From Panonychus citri (Eukaryota; Arthropoda; Arachnida; Trombidiformes; Tetranychidae): a stretch of DNA of 64,000 nucleotides. The stretch spans positions 1 through 64,000 of the forward strand of contig NW_026515540.1 in NCBI RefSeq assembly GCF_014898815.1, in the 5' to 3' direction. Shown piece after piece: positions 1-13,300 of this stretch (within the stretch, counting starts at the first letter, position 1; each line of letters starts with the position of its first letter). The translations under genes were made by a program, and so were the position numbers. A model generated the notes under the pieces. The model did no database searches. It saw nothing but the letters and a program-made list of their open reading frames with translations, and had not been told where the DNA came from.

Positions 1-2087
1 TGAAAACATTAGTTACTCAATTAATGGATATTCCAGCATAATGATTAATTCTGATTAATGATTTCAAAAAATTCATTAATTAATTAAGAAAATTAAATGT
101 TGATTGTTTAAATGACTTTCAATTCATGATCGGATCTCCATCCCAGTGAATCACCTATGGCAATAGATCTTAAGGAAAGTAAGTTGGATTAAGAAACAGA
201 ACAGAAACTTTGAAGTTCGAAAGAATTTGCTGAACTTTTTTTTTACTAACACGAAATCAGTTTTCAAGCTGAAATTTCAATGAGCAAAAAATCAAGGATT
301 GGCTGTTTATCTTATTATCATTATTATATAACATCAATTTCACTTTCACCCTCGCTCTCTCATCATTATCATCACGATTTCCTCTTTGGAACGCCATCTT
401 TTATCGATCTTAAAGTAATCATGGTTTCAACTCTCTCACTCGAATCTTCATTTTTTGGTTTTAGAACGTTTTTCTATGCTTGAATCAAGAAATTTGAACA
501 TTAGTTTCTTGATGAATGAGAAAATAGTTTCAAATTAATGTGTTTTCATCTAACCCTGGTATTTATTTCTTCTTTATCCAGCTTTTCATGATACTTCATG
601 ATTAGAATGAGATAATGTTCATAAAAGAATCACAGATTTTAGTATCAACTTGAAAGTTAAAAACATTTCCATCAGTAATTAAGATACTCTTGTATCAACA
701 TTGTTGGAAAAATTTAATATCGAATAAGCATAAATTTACTCGTCGCTCTCATCGTTTATTCAAGTCTTCTTCCTATTGCACTAACCAACGATTAACAATT
801 CGACTAATTTGATGGGCTATTTTCCAAAAAAAAGCCATCGAATGACCTTTGAATGTGCTATTCGAGAAATTTAACCAATGACCTTGAAACTTTTTCCCCT
901 ACAGTCCCCAACTTAGATCAGTTCATGTCTCAAGTTTAACCGGAAAAAGCAAATGAATGTAGATGAATAGCTATGTGGGTGGAAATCTTCACCTCATGCT
1001 CGCCGGTATTACGATTAAATCATAAGCTCAGGTTAGTATTTGAACTATTTTCCTTAAAGTGAAAACTATTGAATTGCAGCAAATCGCAATTCATAAAGAA
1101 AATTCTGTTGATATTAGAGATGAGATTTCATTGCAGCTCACAAAGAAATAGAGCAAAAGTTTTAAATTTATTTCCACTTGAATCTAACCTTAAACACACG
1201 AATGAACTAATTTGATGTTATTAATTTTGATTTCTTAACCGATCATAAGAATTTATTGTGTGTGTTAACCATTCCGTGAATTGTGGTACAGTTTTGAAAT
1301 TTTTCAATTGTAACAATCAACAAATTGTTGGTATCCTCATGACAAGCACAGAGAATTAGTTAGCATCTTTCTTAGAAAGTAAGTTACATTGAACCCATTG
1401 TTGATTGTAACAATATGATGTTACAATTTATCTTTAATGAGTGATCAAATTATTAATTGAGATAATGAATGTTTCTTATAATACATTATTTGCAGTGTCA
1501 CTTTTTGTTCTCAATTGACCAAAGCCCGCGATGTTTTATTATTATATCCTTTAGTATATAGAATTTATCCTTTCAGAGGAAAAAAGTCTCATTTTCATCA
1601 TGTTGCTCACACATTGTTTCAGAATAAAGTGAAGAGAATGATGAAGAAAGAGATGAAGAGAAAAGAAAAGACTTAAGATGAAAGATGTGGATCAGAATGA
1701 GAAATGATGAAGAAGAAGAAAAGTTCATTTCATCAGAAGTAAATTCATCTAAATACCAAGGATTTATCATCGTAGACTGTCATTGGCATCAACATGTTCA
1801 TCATTTCACCTTTACGGTTAATTCATGAAAAATAAAAAAAAACATCAGAAAACAAAAAAGTATCAACCAATCATTAAGTTTACTAACAACTTATTGACCT
1901 CGATTGCCTTTCACCTAAGGTGTTTCGAGATTATTTCAAGTTCAATTTAACTCGAGGTGATATTCAAAGGTTCGAACTTTTTTTCCATTCCCTGATATCG
2001 TCTCAAAAAGAGGCCATAGAATTGCTCAAATAATAATGCATGATAATCGCAAAATACAAGACTATAGGGAGATAGTCCAATGTAAAT

Positions 2088-2168
<81 letters not shown>

Positions 2169-5078
2169 AAAGTGGAATCTTAAAGTAACCTTTAAGCGAA
2201 AGATATTTAATGTTGACTCACCAGAGTCCAATTGAGTGTCCACTTGAAAAGATTTACACATTTTATGCTCTTCATATCCAAAAGCTTTCCACTTACTACC
2301 TTCAACCATCTACTTTTTTATATTTATCTTTGCCTCAATTTCCTCCAGAGAGATAATCTGAATATAACCATGGTAACCTTGATAGTGAATATCATATTTT
2401 TGGTCAGAATTGTTGAATCTTTGTCTAGGAGACATTTGAGCACAATAATAAGACTGGAAAAGTTTCAACGTGGACAAAAACTTATGGAAACATTTTCACT
2501 TCTTATTAAACTAATACACGAGATTCATTCATCATTCACGAATCAATTTAATCTATTACTTTGTACTCTCATAATGAAAGAGAAACTTTTTTTTCACCTT
2601 TATAGTTACATCAAAAGATAAGAAAAGGTTATTGAAGGTGATCGGGTTTTTTTCTAATCTTCTTTGGTGCTTAGAACTTTTTTCGTTCTCGTTTTCTCTA
2701 TCTCATTATTTGCGATATTCTGAAAAAAAAGTTCCAAGATCATTTAAGAGATAGTTCTAAATTTGAGCTGCTCTTTCTCTCTTGGTAACCGATGCAAGAA
2801 AAGCAAAGAGAAAAGGCAAGATAATCTAATGTAAGTCATCTAGAAATGATAGATTGTTATTTTTCTCGATTAACTACACATTATCTTCCTCATCCTTTTT
2901 TTCTCTTCCTCATCATCCTGTCCATCTTTTCTCTTCGTATTTTTCACCTTCTACTCCATCATCTTCAAAATGATCATCATCATCATCATTTCCTATTCGG
3001 TGAATTGTTCACCTTTCCATTTACATTCTTAACATGATCTTGATTTTTATCCTTTGATTTTTTTCCCTTCTCGAGTCCATATTCAATTCTTATACAACTT
3101 GGACTTTCAATTTCACTTTAAAATTTCATCACAAGGTCTATTTATCGTTCTACCCCATGATCTCATTCTGGGTCCAAAAACTTACAACATTCACCTCGAA
3201 AATTATAACAAATAACATTCGATAACAAAAGTTTTCAAAATTAAGTTAACCAGGTTAGGTGGAAATATGAATCTATTACTAATTTAAATCACATCTTTAG
3301 GTGAAAGATATTTTCATGTTGTTTAATAACATTGAAGGAAACAATTAAGAGCTATTCTAATGGTAGTTTATGGTGAGTTGTTACAATTAAGATCATAGAC
3401 CTGTTGGGAGTGATAAAATCGTTGGGTGATTTGTTCTCGTTCATTGATAATAATAATTACTTTGTAGCTTTCATAATATAACATGATTTAAGCATTTGAA
3501 CAATACAGTTCATTAAATAATATTCAATCTTGATAATATTAACAATTATGAAGGCAAGTAAATGAGTTAACTAAACAATAATAAATAAACAAACTCATCA
3601 ATCTCATCAAAGTAACGATAATCTTGATAATATTAGTAGTTGTATATAGGTGTTATGAGAAGAGGATAACAATATGAACAACAGATTCTAATCATCATTC
3701 AAAGGTAATAGCTTGGAAGATTATATCAAACATGATGATGAATTTATGAACAGACATTGCAAGGGTAGATGAGGGTAATCTTTCCACCCGGTAGAATCTA
3801 CTGAATATATATTGATAAATAATTCTCCCATAATTAGCTAAAATAGCTTAGAACTTACTTTTTGTGAACTGATTATCTTCATCATAATGAATTCTGATGA
3901 TGATGAAAAGGTTTTAACACATTAAAAAGACTCAGTAAAGAGATGGAAATATTAACTTGGATGTAATAGTTGAACATTTTACTTCTCAATCTTTTACCTG
4001 ATGCTCAGTTGAGCTGAAATTTCATCATGATAATCAGTAGTTTCACTCATTTGCTTCTAACATGATGATTCGACTTGGATTGTGATGGATTTAAAAAAGA
4101 TAATCCCTATTGGGATTAACTACTGTTGTTTTTTTTCTTGGAGAGTAGTTGATTTGTTTGTAAACGAATAATATTATAAAACTTGTAATTGGAAATTTAA
4201 TATGAAATATCAGCGAGAATTTGGAACTTTTTAGATTGATTCAAATTCATGATTCACATTGACGAAGACTCCATTATCCATGAGTTTTATCTTAGAAAAG
4301 AGCAGAAAATGTCAATTGTATCTGGATTTTTTTCTTCTTTTTTCATCATCATGAGAAGAAAAAAAAGTTCCGATAGAAATAAACTATTCAATGGTTGGAA
4401 AAGTATTCATTGTACATAATATTTACATGTATCATCATGAAAATGTGATACTATTACCTTGCAGTTGTACTTTGTTTCAGTTTGTTTATCATGATTGTGA
4501 AAAAAAGTTCACTTATACAAATTAACTTGAATGATTATGTTGATTGTAAATTAAATTCATTTGAAATCATCATACTTCAGGGCAGAAATTTTAAAATTCA
4601 GGGTTGATTCCAAAGGCAGACTAACTGAATCATTGGAAACGGTGGAGGAGAGTTCAATTCTCTTCAACATTCAAAAATATTAAGCATGATTATCATGATA
4701 AATTCTTGTCATCATTTGCTGAATTTTCATTTCAATTTACTCATAAATAACTCGTTTAAATATAATATTTGTTCATTTGTTTTGTTTTATCAACATTTAC
4801 CTCATGTTTATGAAAATCTCCATAATAATAATGAATTCAGTTGATTGTTAGATTGAGTAAATTTTACTTTTACTTTCTCATGAAAATTTGTCTATCATAT
4901 TGTTCACTAATTTTATGGTTAATTAAATCGAACCAATTAGTCGAATCATTTACCAATAAATCAATAACGAAGGTAATATTGATACGATGCTCCAATAATT
5001 TCCCATGTAATCATTAACTTTCACCTTCAACTATTTCAGGAAGTTTCAATTTACTTTTTCATCTTATATTATAATCTG
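1..5078. other. non-coding AT-rich sequence
   Basis: No open reading frame here resembles a protein I recognise. The longest frames are made of simple sequence (Leu/Ser/His-rich translations of TC and ATC runs) or lack any family motif. The stretch holds scattered ATC/GAT trinucleotides, a long AG microsatellite (listed separately) and several short A-run/GTTC motifs. It may be intergenic or part of a long intron; I see nothing that decides between them. Confidence 0.6.
2089..2165 (+). repeat. (AG)n microsatellite, about 77 bp
   Basis: An uninterrupted AG dinucleotide run of about 38 units. It creates a spurious poly-(Leu-Ser) reading frame on the minus strand. Confidence 0.97.
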
Positions 5079-5269
5079 GTGATAGTTCAATCTCATTACT
5101 TCATGAAAACTGCGATGAAAATATCGCATTTGAATTTCAAAACAGTAGTTATATTAATACAAATACCATCTCTGGCCGAGGTTCCTCTCTGGACCAAATT
5201 TTCAGTCATTTTTGGCGCGATTCGAAAAACTAAAGACAAATTTTGCAGAAAGGTCCTGAGAGACTAATA

Positions 5270-5433
5270 CAGGCATTTTTATCCACTATGGCTATTACAC
5301 GGAATATCTCCAGAACTAAAAGTCATATGAATGTCAGACTTGACCAGAGGACTGAACAGAATTGAAGCTCGACCTTACGATTTTCAAAGTCATTGAGGTC
5401 ATTTTCCGAAGGTCATTTTAAGGTCTTCGTGTG
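5270..5433 (+). mobile_element. 5' part of a MITE related to the element at 34486-34716
   Basis: The sequence starts just after a TA dinucleotide with a 5' end close to the left terminal inverted repeat of the complete element at 34486-34716. The two then match closely through the internal part, including the stretch reading 'agtcatatgaatgtcagact'. Similarity stops near 5433, where the right terminal inverted repeat should begin, so this copy has lost its right end. It lies next to the decayed coding remnants at 5.7-8.6 kb. Confidence 0.75.
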
Positions 5434-5756
5434 GAAGAAAAGTTACACTTGTTTAAATTTGATGATATTCCGCCAACTAAGATAAGCGCGGCTGAGATAC
5501 AAACTTTTCTTATACATATACACATATATATAGGACAGCTGGCGATTATCAAGTGACGGAAGACAATAATACTTTACAGCATCTTGATCGATTTTATATG
5601 CCTTAGATTTCTTAGATTTCATTTCTTTTTTTAATAAATCATTTTCATTAGCAGCTGTAGCGACGGTGCGTTGTCAGGCAGTGCCTGAATAATTCTATAA
5701 AAGATTTTTACAAATTGGTATTGGAAATTTTATCAATTCATTCAGTTTAAATAAAA

Positions 5757-6532
5757 TCAAGCACCATTATCTTTCTCTTCTTGAGCACTACGAATGAACT
5801 TCCTACCAGCATCCAATTATTCAGGTTTTGCCAATAATTCTTTAGCAGTCTGTTTTCGCAGTTCAAAAGGATCCTTCAAACCAACTAGAGATTGTCTATC
5901 AATTGATTGTGCCAGTTTTGATGAATTTTTGCTAAGAACATCAAAAACGAACTGGCAATAAAGTGGTTCATGGTCAGAAGAAGTCTTAAGATTCATGGGT
6001 AGATTTTCCTGAGACTTGATTAAATTAGAGCTATAACAAATATAATCTATCGAATAATTGTTCCATGTCGGTGCATCATTGATGGGTGTTAAATTGTAGA
6101 GATTAAGAATATAAATAAAAGCACTGAATTTTTTTCTTTTAACGTGGGCTTTCTTGTCGAAAACAAATTTCTATGTTGAAATCTCGAGAAAATGATTTCA
6201 TTAACAGGAAATATTAGTCTTTCGGAGATCAAACCCACCGAATATCATCAGGTCTAAGGCGGCCAATACAATGGCAGACCAATGATGTACCTAAAGACGG
6301 CGGAGAACACCAACTCTAAATCCATTTTGGGAGAAAATAACGGCACTGAAAGTCGATGAACACGCGACAGAAATTTCTTGCGGATTACTCGTTGATTTAA
6401 AAACACGGGTTTATCCTGACCATCCTCATCAGAATCATCCTCAGCCTGATCATCCTCCTTGTCGTCAGCTGAATGTCCATCATCAAAATTTTTGAAAAGA
6501 TGTCCGAATATAACCAGAACCAAGGTTTTCAA
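5757..6532 (-). pseudogene. decayed endonuclease/exonuclease/phosphatase (EEP)-fold domain
   Basis: Reading the minus strand across frames gives the pattern of the C-terminal half of an EEP nuclease. There is an IFGGFDL stretch where the family has its (G)GDFN metal motif, then PTWNNYSIDYIC, matching PT...IDYIF, then SSDHEPLYCQF, matching the SDH.P motif with the catalytic His. The last 120 codons are open apart from one in-frame TAA near 5817. The upstream part (6254-6532) lies in another frame and encodes an acidic Asp/Glu-rich stretch. The GGFD motif lacks the usual Asn. Such domains occur in non-LTR retrotransposons, Helentron-type Helitrons and host CCR4/Angel/TDP2-type enzymes. No reverse transcriptase follows, so I cannot say which. 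The motif reading is direct; the family assignment is by eye. It is certainly broken. Confidence 0.5.
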
Positions 6533-7496
6533 TCTTAATTAGTCTATTTCTTGTTAACCTGAGGTAAAAAACCGAAGGAATTCACTTTGGATTCAGTGTC
6601 AGTGGCATTTTTTTGAAATGCCAATGAATTTTCATCTCCGAAGGCACGAATAGGCTCCTCTGAACAAAGATATACCTCTAAAATTACATTTAAAATCATG
6701 ATTCACAAAGGGCAAAAGACACTTATGATGTTCACAACAAAAGACCAGAAGTAACAAAAAAGAAAATAATAAATTAAAAATGGAGACAGATAAAAGGAAA
6801 TAATTTTTCTTAATTTTCTCATTGATTGACTGGATCTGTTGAGTTAGTATAAAAGTAGCTCGTTCTGTTTTCTTTATAAATAATGAATATATTAGTTAAT
6901 ATTTTTTCCTGAAATATCAGGTCAAATATGAATTGTGTAAATGAGCCTGTCTCGTTTTACATGAACAACAAAATTGAATTCATTGCAGGATTCCAGAAAC
7001 GCAAAGAGACGGCGTCCAGGCGCCAGTTACCGCAGGCGTCATTTGTCGTTAACTTGACACTTCATATGAGCTTAGATACTGATTAACTGTTTGTTATTTC
7101 AAATAATTACGATTGATATTTTGATTGTTTATTTTGTTTTTAATTGTTTGTTAGTAATTTTAGTATATTTTATTATTTGGATATATTAATTGTTTGTTTA
7201 GGTATGATGTGAACTGTGAAAAGTTAAAGGTTGAGCCTTACTAGGAACTTTTGTCGGAGAACTTGTTTGTTTTGTTTGTCATCGTTCTCAGATCTACTGC
7301 GTATTCGATTAGTATTGTTGAATAGGTCGCTAATTTAACAAACTTAAAGTCCGTGTCTCTTTCTCTATTCGATGATTCCACTGTTTTCACAAGGGTTGTG
7401 CATTCATTTTCATTGGTGACGATTACTCTTCTTCTCATAAAGGTACACGATGAGCATTCTTTTTCCTAGCACTTCTTCATCTGATGTTCAATTCTT
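6533..7496. other. spacer between two decayed coding remnants
   Basis: No convincing gene. The minus strand has one 65-codon frame (7241-7438) without recognisable motifs. It may be a linker if the flanking remnants once belonged to one element. A GC-rich patch near 7010-7050 contains a GGCGCC palindrome and differs in composition from the surrounding DNA. Confidence 0.5.
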
Positions 7497-8593
7497 TTAT
7501 TGCAGCAGGACACTTCTTGATCCACACACATTCGATCTTGTATCTGAGAACACAGCAGTATGGACATTGTTCCAAGTCGTGGAATATCGTCGTATATAAT
7601 CATAGAATTCATACTCTTTACCTTTTGTTTTTAGCGGCCAGTCAGCAAAGTTGATTAACGATCTTGTTGCCTCGAAGACTATTCTCTTCATTTTACCCAA
7701 TGCCATCGATGTACTAATGACCTTGATTCCATCCCGAATGATAAATCTCGTCAGGGGCATCAATACTTAAGCATTTGAAATCATCAGGTGAAGGAAATTT
7801 AAAACACAAAACTTGGAAAGCTCAAAAAGGTAAAATCCGTAAAATCAACGACTGGCTCTCCACAATCTTTTCGACCACAAGAAAAGAAACAAAATTTAAA
7901 CCAATCTTTACTAAGAAGATAATCCTTCAGATTGACCTTGATTTTTTGAACCAAAATTGAATAGGAGGAGTTATACCAGGAACATTGATCTCTTGATATC
8001 CGCAACTGAAGCATTTGTATGCATAACAAAATGTAAGATGTAAATCGATCCAAAACGATCATCCCCTTTCTCAATAAATTGCAAATGTCATGATAAAAGT
8101 GACCTTCATCTCCTCCAGCAGTGAGATATTTTCGTGAACGAACTCAGAAAGATGTCGACACAACAACATCATTCCATGATTGATATCAAATCTCTTTTAT
8201 CTGGATTAAGAGGCCATGGTCTATCACTTAGCTGATTTCGATGTCGATTCTCACATATGAGATATCCAGCAATAGAGCTTTTCAAATACAATCGATAAAT
8301 CTTGACCGAGGGATCAACCCAGAGGTAAGGTAACTCTACAACTTGCTGAATTGCTGCACCTCGCGTTGGCCTGGTTGTCTCTCCCAAATATACTTTTCAA
8401 CCATCTTGTAATGAACTGTGAATAAAATCTCAACAAAAGGCCCGAGATTGAACAAACAAACCAATGCTGAAATCAGAAAACAATGACCACGATGATTGGG
8501 CATTTCAATCAAATGTTTTGGCTGAGGAAAAACGGAAAATCTTTTATATTTAATCTTAATCAGAAATTGGAACAGATCATTTTTTCTGTTCAT
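7497..8593 (-). pseudogene. decayed ubiquitin-specific protease (peptidase C19)-like domain
   Basis: Minus-strand frames read in order resemble a USP catalytic domain. At about 8490 is NHRGHCFLISALVCLFN, matching the Cys box (GNTCFLNSALQCLFN). Two CxxC-like pairs follow (KCFSCGYQ near 8010; FFSCGRKDC near 7875), as in the zinc-ribbon fingers. Then LTRFIIRDG and later YEFYDYIRRYS...VHTAVFSD match the RF and Y.L...I.H...(G)H.TA.. C-terminal boxes with the catalytic His. At least three frame changes and several stops separate these pieces, so it cannot make a protein as assembled. Same strand as the EEP remnant about 1 kb downstream. It could be a host pseudogene or part of a mobile element. Confidence 0.5.
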
Positions 8594-10201
8594 TAAGCTG
8601 TTGATCTAATAACATTTTACTTTTATATCCACTTTTCTTTATATTCTATTTTCTTTGAGTCTTCCACTACAGCATCAATAGAAGATGATGTATTGAATTC
8701 ATAGATGTTCAAAGAAATCCAAAAAGGTGAAACAATCAGATGAGATGATGTTCAATATTATTAGATGAAAAGAGAAAGAAAATATGTCTCCATCGTCATG
8801 AACATCATGTTACATGTTAACATTGGTCGACACGAATTACATTTATCATAAATAAAAAGAGCTAAACTATCTAACTAATATCGGAAAAGTTGTTGCTGAC
8901 AAGTAGCTCAATAATAATCGAGCTGAGGAGAGTTGTAAGTGAGGTAAAATCAAGAGGCTCGAAAGTTGCGTCCAATGAGGGTGAAAGGAAAATGTATTAG
9001 TCTAAGCAAAAGGGAAACAACAACAACAACTGAACATTGAATCATTGAACCATTGGATTGATGGTGAAGGTTGAAATGTTAAAATGAACACAATCAAGAT
9101 CAATGTTCATTTCCCTGTCAATCAGGTTGTCTGATTTATTTCTCATGTCCATGAGATGGAAACAGATTCATCATCATCTCAGTATAACACACCTTACATA
9201 AAGAAGACTGAGAGAGAGAGAGAGAGAGAAAGAGAAAAAAAAAGTTTTCAATCGTTTTGAGAAGCGACAGCAAAAAAAACAACACCAAAGATGAGATGAA
9301 GTATTAATAGAAAATTTTCTTTCTCTCTCTCTTTCTTTCGTTTACAGAAAAGTTTGAGCGGGAAATTCTGGACTGTTTTCAATATCGATCACTTTTCATT
9401 TCTCTCACCAGTGACACTAATCTATCTGGACACTTAAAAGTTATGCAACATGATTAACAATCACATTAAATGATTAACATAATCCTTTTGGTATAGATTA
9501 TCACATTATTCATGATAATGGTGACCTTGTCAGCTAAGACTGATAGGTTAATCGTTATCAATGAAGGGTTGGAATAGATAATCGGTAAGGTCATGATTAA
9601 GATAGAATGACGATAATAATAAAGTAACAAGTTGTTAATCGATTACAATGAAATGATAGGTATCAATTTACATTGATTAGAAGATGATGGTAATGATGAT
9701 AAAGATGATATTTGGGGAAGAGTGAAGGATAAGAGAAATGTAATCATGAAGTTACATGGGATTTGGATTTTGAATCAGGTTAACATGAGAATTGACTTAA
9801 ATTATTGGGTGGAAAAAGATTATCGGGTTGAAAGGTTTTAAATCTAATAGATGGTGAGAAGAAACAAAAATTTAACATGAAAATGAAAGAGGTAAAGAAA
9901 ATCATCAATAACCGATAATAATAAGTTAGAATGATGGTCATGGTCAATAAATGATGAGATATATTTCAATTGTTAATCTATGTGTTCATCTTCTTCATGA
10001 TGGAATCATTTTCCTCAAATCTTCACTCTTATGACTCAAATTTCATCAATTCTCTTTACCGATACGCCTACATGATTCTGGAACTCTGAGTAAAATATAT
10101 AATACATAAGTCGCCTCATCTTCACCATCTTCTAATACTTATCATCACCATTATCATTATAACTCACATTCCATGTAAGCAGATGATTTCATCTCGACAA
10201 T

Positions 10202-10204
<3 letters not shown>

Positions 10205-10242
<38 letters not shown>
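10205..10242 (+). repeat. (GA)n microsatellite
   Basis: Nineteen uninterrupted GA units. Confidence 0.97.
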
Positions 10243-10245
<3 letters not shown>

Positions 10246-10273
10246 AAATTTCATCATATCCACATCTTCATCA

Positions 10274-10306
10274 CATTATTGTTATTATTTGATAATAACA
10301 ATAATG
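10274..10306. repeat. 14-bp perfect stem hairpin
   Basis: The arms cattattgttatta and taataacaataatg are exact reverse complements separated by a 5-base loop. It is AT-rich and lies just downstream of the (GA)n run. Confidence 0.85.
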
Positions 10307-13300
10307 AATCAAGGTTAAATTGATGACTGAGAAAAAGTCATAGTCTGTATATTAGCTTGACCATGATACTCATGTTAATGGCTATTTCAGGAAGATATAA
10401 ATTTGTCCAATTCTGAGGAAAATTTTATATAATATGTATTTTCACAATCAGATAGAGCAAAAAAACCAAGGTTGAATTTCAGGGAATCAGTAAAGATTTT
10501 CCCTCATGATTATGTTGTACATAACATAATTAATCGATTAGGTTATAAAACTGAAAATAGGAAGAAGAAAAAAATGATCCCAATTATCATGAGTCTTGAA
10601 TTTTTTAGATAAATCTGAATTATCTAACTGTCATCCTGAAAGATGACAAGTTAACAAAGTGAACTCAACTTTTATCCTCATCTTCAATTTGCCCGAATGG
10701 GAAAAAAAAAAGATTATCATACTTTTGAAAATTCTGGTTTGACCTTTACCTTGATTTATCATTGTTATCCAAATTATACTCAGAGTTTCGAGTTGATAAT
10801 AAAGATTAAAAAAAGAAAAAGTTCTTGAGATCAATTTGATTTCATTGAAAACTTTATCCCATTTGGTCTCTTAGGACATGATTCAGAGATATCAAATGTT
10901 AAACCTTATTTAACCTTTGGTCAAGAGGATCTCAACCTATTCTTGTAAATTCAATTGCTGGACAATCAGGTCAAGCTTAGTTTTCATTCTGGAATCAGTG
11001 GTTTGAAAGATTTGTTTCCAGCCAACTTGACAGGAATTTTCTCTCTCTCTTACTATCGATAGTTACCTGATTATCTTCATCATTTAGAATTCATTATCAC
11101 GATTTCATTCTGAACGGAATAAGAATAACTTGATACTCTTATTCTCATTTTTAATCTCTCAAATTCCTCATGGTTACCATGGATTTTGAAAGGCCATTTA
11201 CTTATCTTCATCTTCATGATTCTCTTGGTCCCTTAAGGACATTTATAATTTTCCATGAGTCGGTCAACCATAGATGTACATTTGAAACAAATTACTGTCC
11301 ATTCAACTTTCCATTAAATTCAGTGTCCTCATCAACACCAAACCAGCAACATGATAACTTGAGTCGAGCAACTTTTACCAGGGATAAAATGGAAACTTGA
11401 ACATTTAAGTGAATGAAGTGCAAAAAAGTAACAAATGATAATGATAAAGCTTTAATCATCTTTACAACACTTACTAAGGAAATGTTATCAGCAGTGGATA
11501 ACAAACTGGACCATGAAAATGTGATCACATTCATTGAAAACGGAAATGATGTTACACTCACATCCTTCAAAAGAAACGTTCAACATGAGAGAGAAACATT
11601 CTTTGGTATAATAGTTCAGTTCATGATAAACTCTGAATTGCTACGAATGAATTTTGGGTTAAATGCTTATGGATATAAGGGAAAGTTTCCATCAAGTTCA
11701 AGGTCACGATGAAATTTTCGAGCCAGGAGTGAAACTTTGCTTCATGATAGATCAATACATAATGAATTTCGAATAAAGTTTAATCATGACTCTTGGTGTT
11801 TCTTTTTCCCTCTCATATAAGCTTGAATTCAATTTGATTTTGGAATTGAAATTTTAGAATTTTCTTATTCTTTCCTTTTCCTTTTTCCTGTGTTTCAAGT
11901 GGATGGTAAATTAATATTCCAAATTCTGGTTTCAGTCAACAATCAATTGATGATAAATTACAAATATATCATGTCAAGAGTTATCATCTTCACGAAGAAG
12001 AAAAGTGAGTGAGCGAATATGAGATGAGAGAGAGAAAGAGAAAAGAAAGTATTTCAATAATAACAAGAAAAATAGAGTGGAAGAAAAAGAATATGGAGAA
12101 TCAGAAATTCACCATGAAAAAGGAGATTTTATGAAAATTTGAGAGAAAATAGAAAAAGTTCCAAACATTACTCATGTTATTGGCCTTTTTCACCATAAGA
12201 TGATGATATATGTTTACTTTCAAGTGGCTCATCATTTTCCAATAATTTTGTCAACTTACTCTTCACTAATTTCCCAGGTAATTTCAATACATTTTATCTT
12301 GAAATCTTCAATCCAACTACTTATAGAATTTAAATGAAAGCAAGTTATATTATCATATCCACTTTGAAATAATTATAAATAGTAATTCATGTGAAGAAAA
12401 TCATAATTTAAAACGTTGATAAAGGAAATATTTATGATCAAGATGAAGAGAAGATAAAAAAAGGTATAGAATTTTATTCTTCAAAGATGAAATTTGAATG
12501 AGATTGAGAAGTGGGTTGATTTTCATGGTGAAATGCCATCAACATCAGATAAGATACTGAGAAAAAGTTCATAATGGAAACCTGCATATTGAATAATAAT
12601 AGTAAATGTTTTTTTCTTCCTAATGAATTAGCCTTTAACCGGAGGTTTTCATGCTAGTGTATATTTATTAATGAGTATCCGAAGTTATTACTTTGAATAT
12701 ACATATGATGATGATGATAAGCGAAAGATGAATAAGATTATGATGATGATAATTTTATTCAATTATGTTCTCAAATTTTCTAATGCTTTTGTATTACTTG
12801 GGTTCACTTCTCTCTTTCATACCCATTTCTTAGCATTTGAGGAAGAAAAACTATTTTAAGCTCAACCAAGTGAATACACACAATTTTTTTCTCTTCCACT
12901 GAAAAAGGCTTCATGTTGTTTTCTTTCAAAGTTCAAATGCTCAGTCTTTAGTTACCTTCATGTAGCTCATGTTCCAGTCCAGTGGTATCAACTTTTCCTC
13001 CTTACACCACCCACTTTTCTTGTACAATAGTTATTACATTGATAGAGAGTTTATTATACCATGCATCATTCTGATTCTGATTTGAATTGTTCATTGTTTT
13101 CCTCTTCTTCCTCTCGAATATTGAATGATTATCATGAAATTTCATTTCTTTGTCTTATTTACAAAATGATGTTATCATTAGATAACATATCATATCATTC
13201 ACTTAGTTACCTTGATCATTAAGAACTTATTATTTACTCAATCAGTTTGTTATTATTCCGATTTTAATGAAAAGACTTGTAGACTGATATTTTCTCATGT

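Noticed and set aside
1955..1985. B-box-like ggttcgaac followed by a T-run
   Set aside because: No A box or cloverleaf can be built upstream; not a tRNA gene.
1947..2309. 120-codon minus-strand ORF with poly-(Leu-Ser)
   Set aside because: It is created by the AG microsatellite; the ends show no family motif.
2232..2621. 129-codon plus-strand ORF
   Set aside because: Phe/Leu/Ile-rich with no motif, and overlapping another chance frame; length is within chance for AT-rich sequence read in six frames.
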